A stretch of 46,356 nucleotides of DNA, from the NCBI GenBank assembly GCA_035570595.1, contig DATMLF010000016.1, positions 1 through 46,356 of the forward strand, given 5' to 3'. The DNA comes from AP-15 sp035570595. Its GTDB lineage: Bacteria > Pseudomonadota > Alphaproteobacteria > ATCC43930 > CGMCC-115725. Of this stretch, positions 44,453-46,356 are shown piece after piece (positions within the stretch are counted from its first letter, which is position 1; each line of letters starts with the position of its first letter). The position numbers were made by a program, and so were the translations under genes. The notes below the pieces were generated by a model. The model was not told the origin of the DNA, did not search any database, and saw nothing but the letters and a program-made list of their open reading frames with translations.

Positions 44453-45048
44453 AACAAGGACCTCCTTCGCAGAAGACGCCGCTGCCTCCATCCCGCCTGC
44501 GGTCCGGGAGAAGCCTTCCGGCGGCAGCAAAAGTCATGCGCGGGTCAACACCCCGCACCAGGCATGCGCTCCCGCCATGGCTGGCCGGCCGAGCCGACCG
44601 CGTGCGCCCGGCAGAGCCGCGGCATCCTCACTGAGCCGGCCCCTGGATCAAGTCGCGCAGCGCGGTCGTGGCTGGCGCTGCCCATCCTGAGCCGCGGTCG
44701 GCGGCATGGTTGCTCGGCGAAATCGCCGCGCCAGGCTACCATCAGCTTTGACGCGGCCTGCACCAAATGCCACCGCAAGGACGGGTGAGCGGGCGCGGCC
44801 TAGCGCGGAGGAAGCAGGGTCGCCAACAAAGCCGGCTTTTTTTATTGGTGATAGAGGCCAAGACCGTGCAACTTGCGGGAGCCAGCCATTCTTCATTAGC
44901 TGCGGCGGGCTCGCTTGCTAGTGGTGAGAAGCTGACACTTGGTACCCTCGCGATACGGTCGAAACCCGCGGAAACGCTGGCTTGTTCGCGGTAGCATCTG
45001 TTGCGTTCGCACCACTAGGCTTGGTAAATTGGGAATGGGAGGAGGTAC
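44453..45048. other. 596-bp intergenic region upstream of ackA and the AT-rich gene
   Basis: It is GC-rich up to about 44810, then becomes AT-rich. AAAGCCGGCTTTTTTT at about 44828-44843 is a short inverted repeat with a T-run, possibly a weak terminator. A CxxCH-coding stretch near 44761-44775 in a plus-strand frame stops almost at once and is not taken as a gene. The first copy of a 13-bp direct repeat is at 44854-44866. The promoter of the AT-rich gene should lie at about 44920-45010. Confidence 0.45.
44854..44866. repeat. 13-bp direct repeat, left copy
   Basis: GAGGCCAAGACCG, repeated exactly at 45480-45492. The two copies frame the AT-rich secreted-protein gene and its promoter. Confidence 0.6.
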
Positions 45049-45477
45049 ATGAAGCATCTCAGCACAGCTACTTTGGCCATCATCTTAGGAGTCCTGTGTT
45101 CTCCTAATGTAGCCAATGCTTACACAACCTATACCGGAACGTTAACATTAAATATTACTGTATCAGTAGTGTCAAATATATCCACATCTACTGATATCTC
45201 GTGCACGTTTAACGCCAGCGTATCCGGCCCAAGTGACAACGCGGAAGAGGACGACACCGTAACAGCTACTCGCTCCGGATCGACCGCGACCTGTACTCTC
45301 GTAATCCCGTACTCGTGGCATCTATACGATGCAGCGCATGATTCGGTCGGTCTTTCCTATACAATCAGTGGATTCGGCAACACCAATGGCCGATCCACCT
45401 CAAATGGTATCGGGTCGATTCCGATACCCGCCAATGGCGCTAACCACAGCTATAGCGTTAGTGGGGTGCGACTATAG
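45049..45477 (+). CDS. AT-rich secreted protein of unknown function
   Basis: A 142-aa protein with a clear signal peptide (MKHLSTATLAIILGVLC, cleavage near N-A-N-A-Y at about 21-25). The mature part is rich in Thr, Ser and Asn with alternating hydrophobic residues, as in a small beta-sandwich, and has two cysteines (DISCTFNASV and TATCTLVIP), which may pair. The ribosome site GGGAGGAGG is excellent, so it is expressed. Its codon use is strongly AT-shifted compared with every neighbour (for example ATA, TTA, AAT), and 13-bp direct repeats surround it, so it looks recently acquired. I do not recognise the family; a pilin/spore-coat-U-like adhesin fold is only a guess. Confidence 0.8.
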   Translation: MKHLSTATLAIILGVLCSPNVANAYTTYTGTLTLNITVSVVSNISTSTDISCTFNASVSGPSDNAEEDDTVTATRSGSTATCTLVIPYSWHLYDAAHDSVGLSYTISGFGNTNGRSTSNGIGSIPIPANGANHSYSVSGVRL

Positions 45478-45479
45478 AC

Positions 45480-45492
45480 GAGGCCAAGACCG
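45480..45492. repeat. 13-bp direct repeat, right copy
   Basis: GAGGCCAAGACCG begins three bases after the stop of the AT-rich gene. It overlaps the left arm of the terminator-like hairpin that follows. Confidence 0.6.
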
Positions 45493-45508
45493 GGTAAACC
45501 CCCCGGTC
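45488..45508. terminator. hairpin between convergent genes
   Basis: GACCGGG (45488-45494) pairs with CCCGGTC (45502-45508), loop TAAACCC. It lies between the AT-rich gene and convergent trmJ. There is no T-run. Confidence 0.45.
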
Positions 45509-45551
45509 GTGACTTCTCGATCCGGGCTTTGATCTCAGCCGTCCGAAGGCG

Positions 45552-46334
45552 CTAGCCCGGGTCGGCCGCCTTGGCGCGTTCGCGCGGCCCGGCAAAGGCG
45601 GTGACGACGCCGTGCAGGGTGCGCAATTCCTGCTCGGTGCAATGCGCGCGCTGAAACAGGCTGCGCAGGTTGCGCACCATGCTCGGCCGGCTCTCGGGGT
45701 GGCGCAGAAAGCCGTTTTTGACGAGCTCCTCTTCCAGGTGCTCGATAAAGTTCGACAGCTCGGCCTTGGTCGCCGGCCGGCTGAGCCCGGTGTGCAGGGT
45801 TTCGGGAGCAGCCTCGGCAGCCGCGGTAAACCACTCGTAGCCGACGAGCAGCACCGCCTGGGCGAGGTTCAGCGACGAAAAGCCGGGGTTGAGCGGCACC
45901 GTCAGCACCGTGTCGGCCAAGGTCAGGTCGTCGTTCAACAACCCGGTGCGCTCCGGCCCGAACAGCACGCCGCAGGGCTCGCCGGCGGCGATATGGCCGC
46001 GCATTTCGGCCGCCGCCCGGCGCGGCGTCACCTCGCGCCGGACCATGCCGCGGTCGCGCGCGGTCGAGGCGTAGACATGGACGAGGTCGGCGGTCGCCCC
46101 CTCGATCGACGGGTAGAGCCGCGCCCGGTCGAGCACCGCGTCGGCACCGCTCGCCGCCGCCACCGCCCGCTCGGACGGCCAGCCGTCGCGCGGCCGCACC
46201 AGCCGCAGGTCGTCAAGCGCGCAGTTCATCATCGCGCGCGCCGCGGTGCCGATGTTCTCGCCGAGCTGCGGCTCGACCAGGATGACCGCCGGCCCGCCGC
46301 CGGCGAGGTTGCGGCGATGATCGGTGCCGGCCAT
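45552..46334 (-). CDS. trmJ: tRNA (cytidine/uridine-2'-O-)-methyltransferase TrmJ
   Basis: A 260-aa SPOUT-class methyltransferase that 2'-O-methylates position 32 of tRNAs. Its knot motifs are complete: V-E-P-Q-L-G-E-N-I-G-T-A-A-R-A-M (near 20-35), G-V-L-F-G-P-E-R-T-G-L, and L-N-P-G-F-S-S-L-N-L-A-Q-A-V. The C-terminal helical extension (ELSNFIEHLEEELVKNGFL, then NLRSLFQRAHCTEQELRTLHGV) is characteristic of TrmJ. ATG 46334 has AAGGA six bases upstream. An in-frame start at 46352 at the window edge is less likely. Confidence 0.92.
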   Translation of the reverse strand: MAGTDHRRNLAGGGPAVILVEPQLGENIGTAARAMMNCALDDLRLVRPRDGWPSERAVAAASGADAVLDRARLYPSIEGATADLVHVYASTARDRGMVRREVTPRRAAAEMRGHIAAGEPCGVLFGPERTGLLNDDLTLADTVLTVPLNPGFSSLNLAQAVLLVGYEWFTAAAEAAPETLHTGLSRPATKAELSNFIEHLEEELVKNGFLRHPESRPSMVRNLRSLFQRAHCTEQELRTLHGVVTAFAGPRERAKAADPG

Positions 46335-46356
46335 GCTCAGTCCTTGCGCCACCAGG

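Noticed and set aside
44706..44788. A plus-strand frame ending with a C-x-x-C-H heme motif (DAACTKCHRKDG)
   Set aside because: It stops two residues after the motif, has no credible start, signal peptide or ribosome site, and the surrounding codons look random; chance is sufficient, though a cytochrome remnant cannot be excluded.

Overview
The window is about 46 kb of a high-GC chromosome. Several features point to an alphaproteobacterium, probably Rhodospirillales-like (inference): codon use, a DUF1127 gene, a class II DAHP synthase next to nicotinate phosphoribosyltransferase, MaeB-type malic enzyme, a bactofilin, and an nth/DUF2244 pair. Most of it is core housekeeping sequence. I saw no rRNA, tRNA, CRISPR array, transposase or integrase.

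Layout. 1-7.3 kb: start of a leftward gene, DedA membrane protein, SAM hydroxide adenosyltransferase, a small secreted protein, an MFS permease, TerC, a GFA-family zinc protein, an Xaa-Pro aminopeptidase and a DUF1127 protein. 7.4-10.4 kb: a 992-aa AT-richer protein of unknown function with a TTG start and a perfect CRP-type operator upstream. 10.5-14.6 kb: prmA, then a class II DAHP synthase-nicotinate phosphoribosyltransferase operon. This operon is preceded by what looks like a complete transcription attenuator: a leader peptide with Phe-Phe-Trp-Tyr-Tyr codons and alternative hairpins. 14.9-18.0 kb: a tandem duplication of an MFS gene with its leader. 18.5-23.9 kb: a PEP-CTERM-type locus with two exosortase-associated acyltransferases (putative long-chain N-acyl amino acid synthases), a multi-pass membrane protein, a PEP-CTERM substrate protein with a sigma-54-like promoter and upstream palindrome, and a phenol-oxidase-like flavoprotein. 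No exosortase is present in the window. 23.8-26.1 kb: prfC with a duplicated copy of its first 38 codons about 0.5 kb upstream, flanking a small membrane-protein gene; this resembles a site-specific integration scar at the 5' end of prfC. 26.3-33.3 kb: HbpS/GlcG-like protein, an overlapping glpK-DUF5996-cupin operon, a PhoR-type histidine kinase and maeB. 33.6-37.9 kb: spermidine-synthase-like protein, alpha/beta hydrolase with a Cys nucleophile, DUF2244 protein, nth, bactofilin, an EI24/CysZ-like pseudogene and a His-rich small protein. 38.0-44.5 kb: carbohydrate and acetate metabolism (glgX, a GH63/MGH1-type glucosidase, ackA). 45.0-46.3 kb: an AT-rich secreted protein bounded by 13-bp direct repeats, then trmJ.

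How the genes fit together. The attenuator would tie the first step of the shikimate pathway to charged aromatic tRNA levels. In the PEP-CTERM locus, the acyltransferases could make N-acyl amino acids and the flavoprotein, which keeps the Tyr/Tyr-Arg phenol-binding residues of the vanillyl-alcohol oxidase family, could oxidise a p-hydroxyphenyl product such as N-acyl-tyrosine; this is a hypothesis. glgX, the glucosidase and ackA suggest glycogen or alpha-glucan turnover with acetate overflow. All product calls are from motif recognition by eye; no database search was run.
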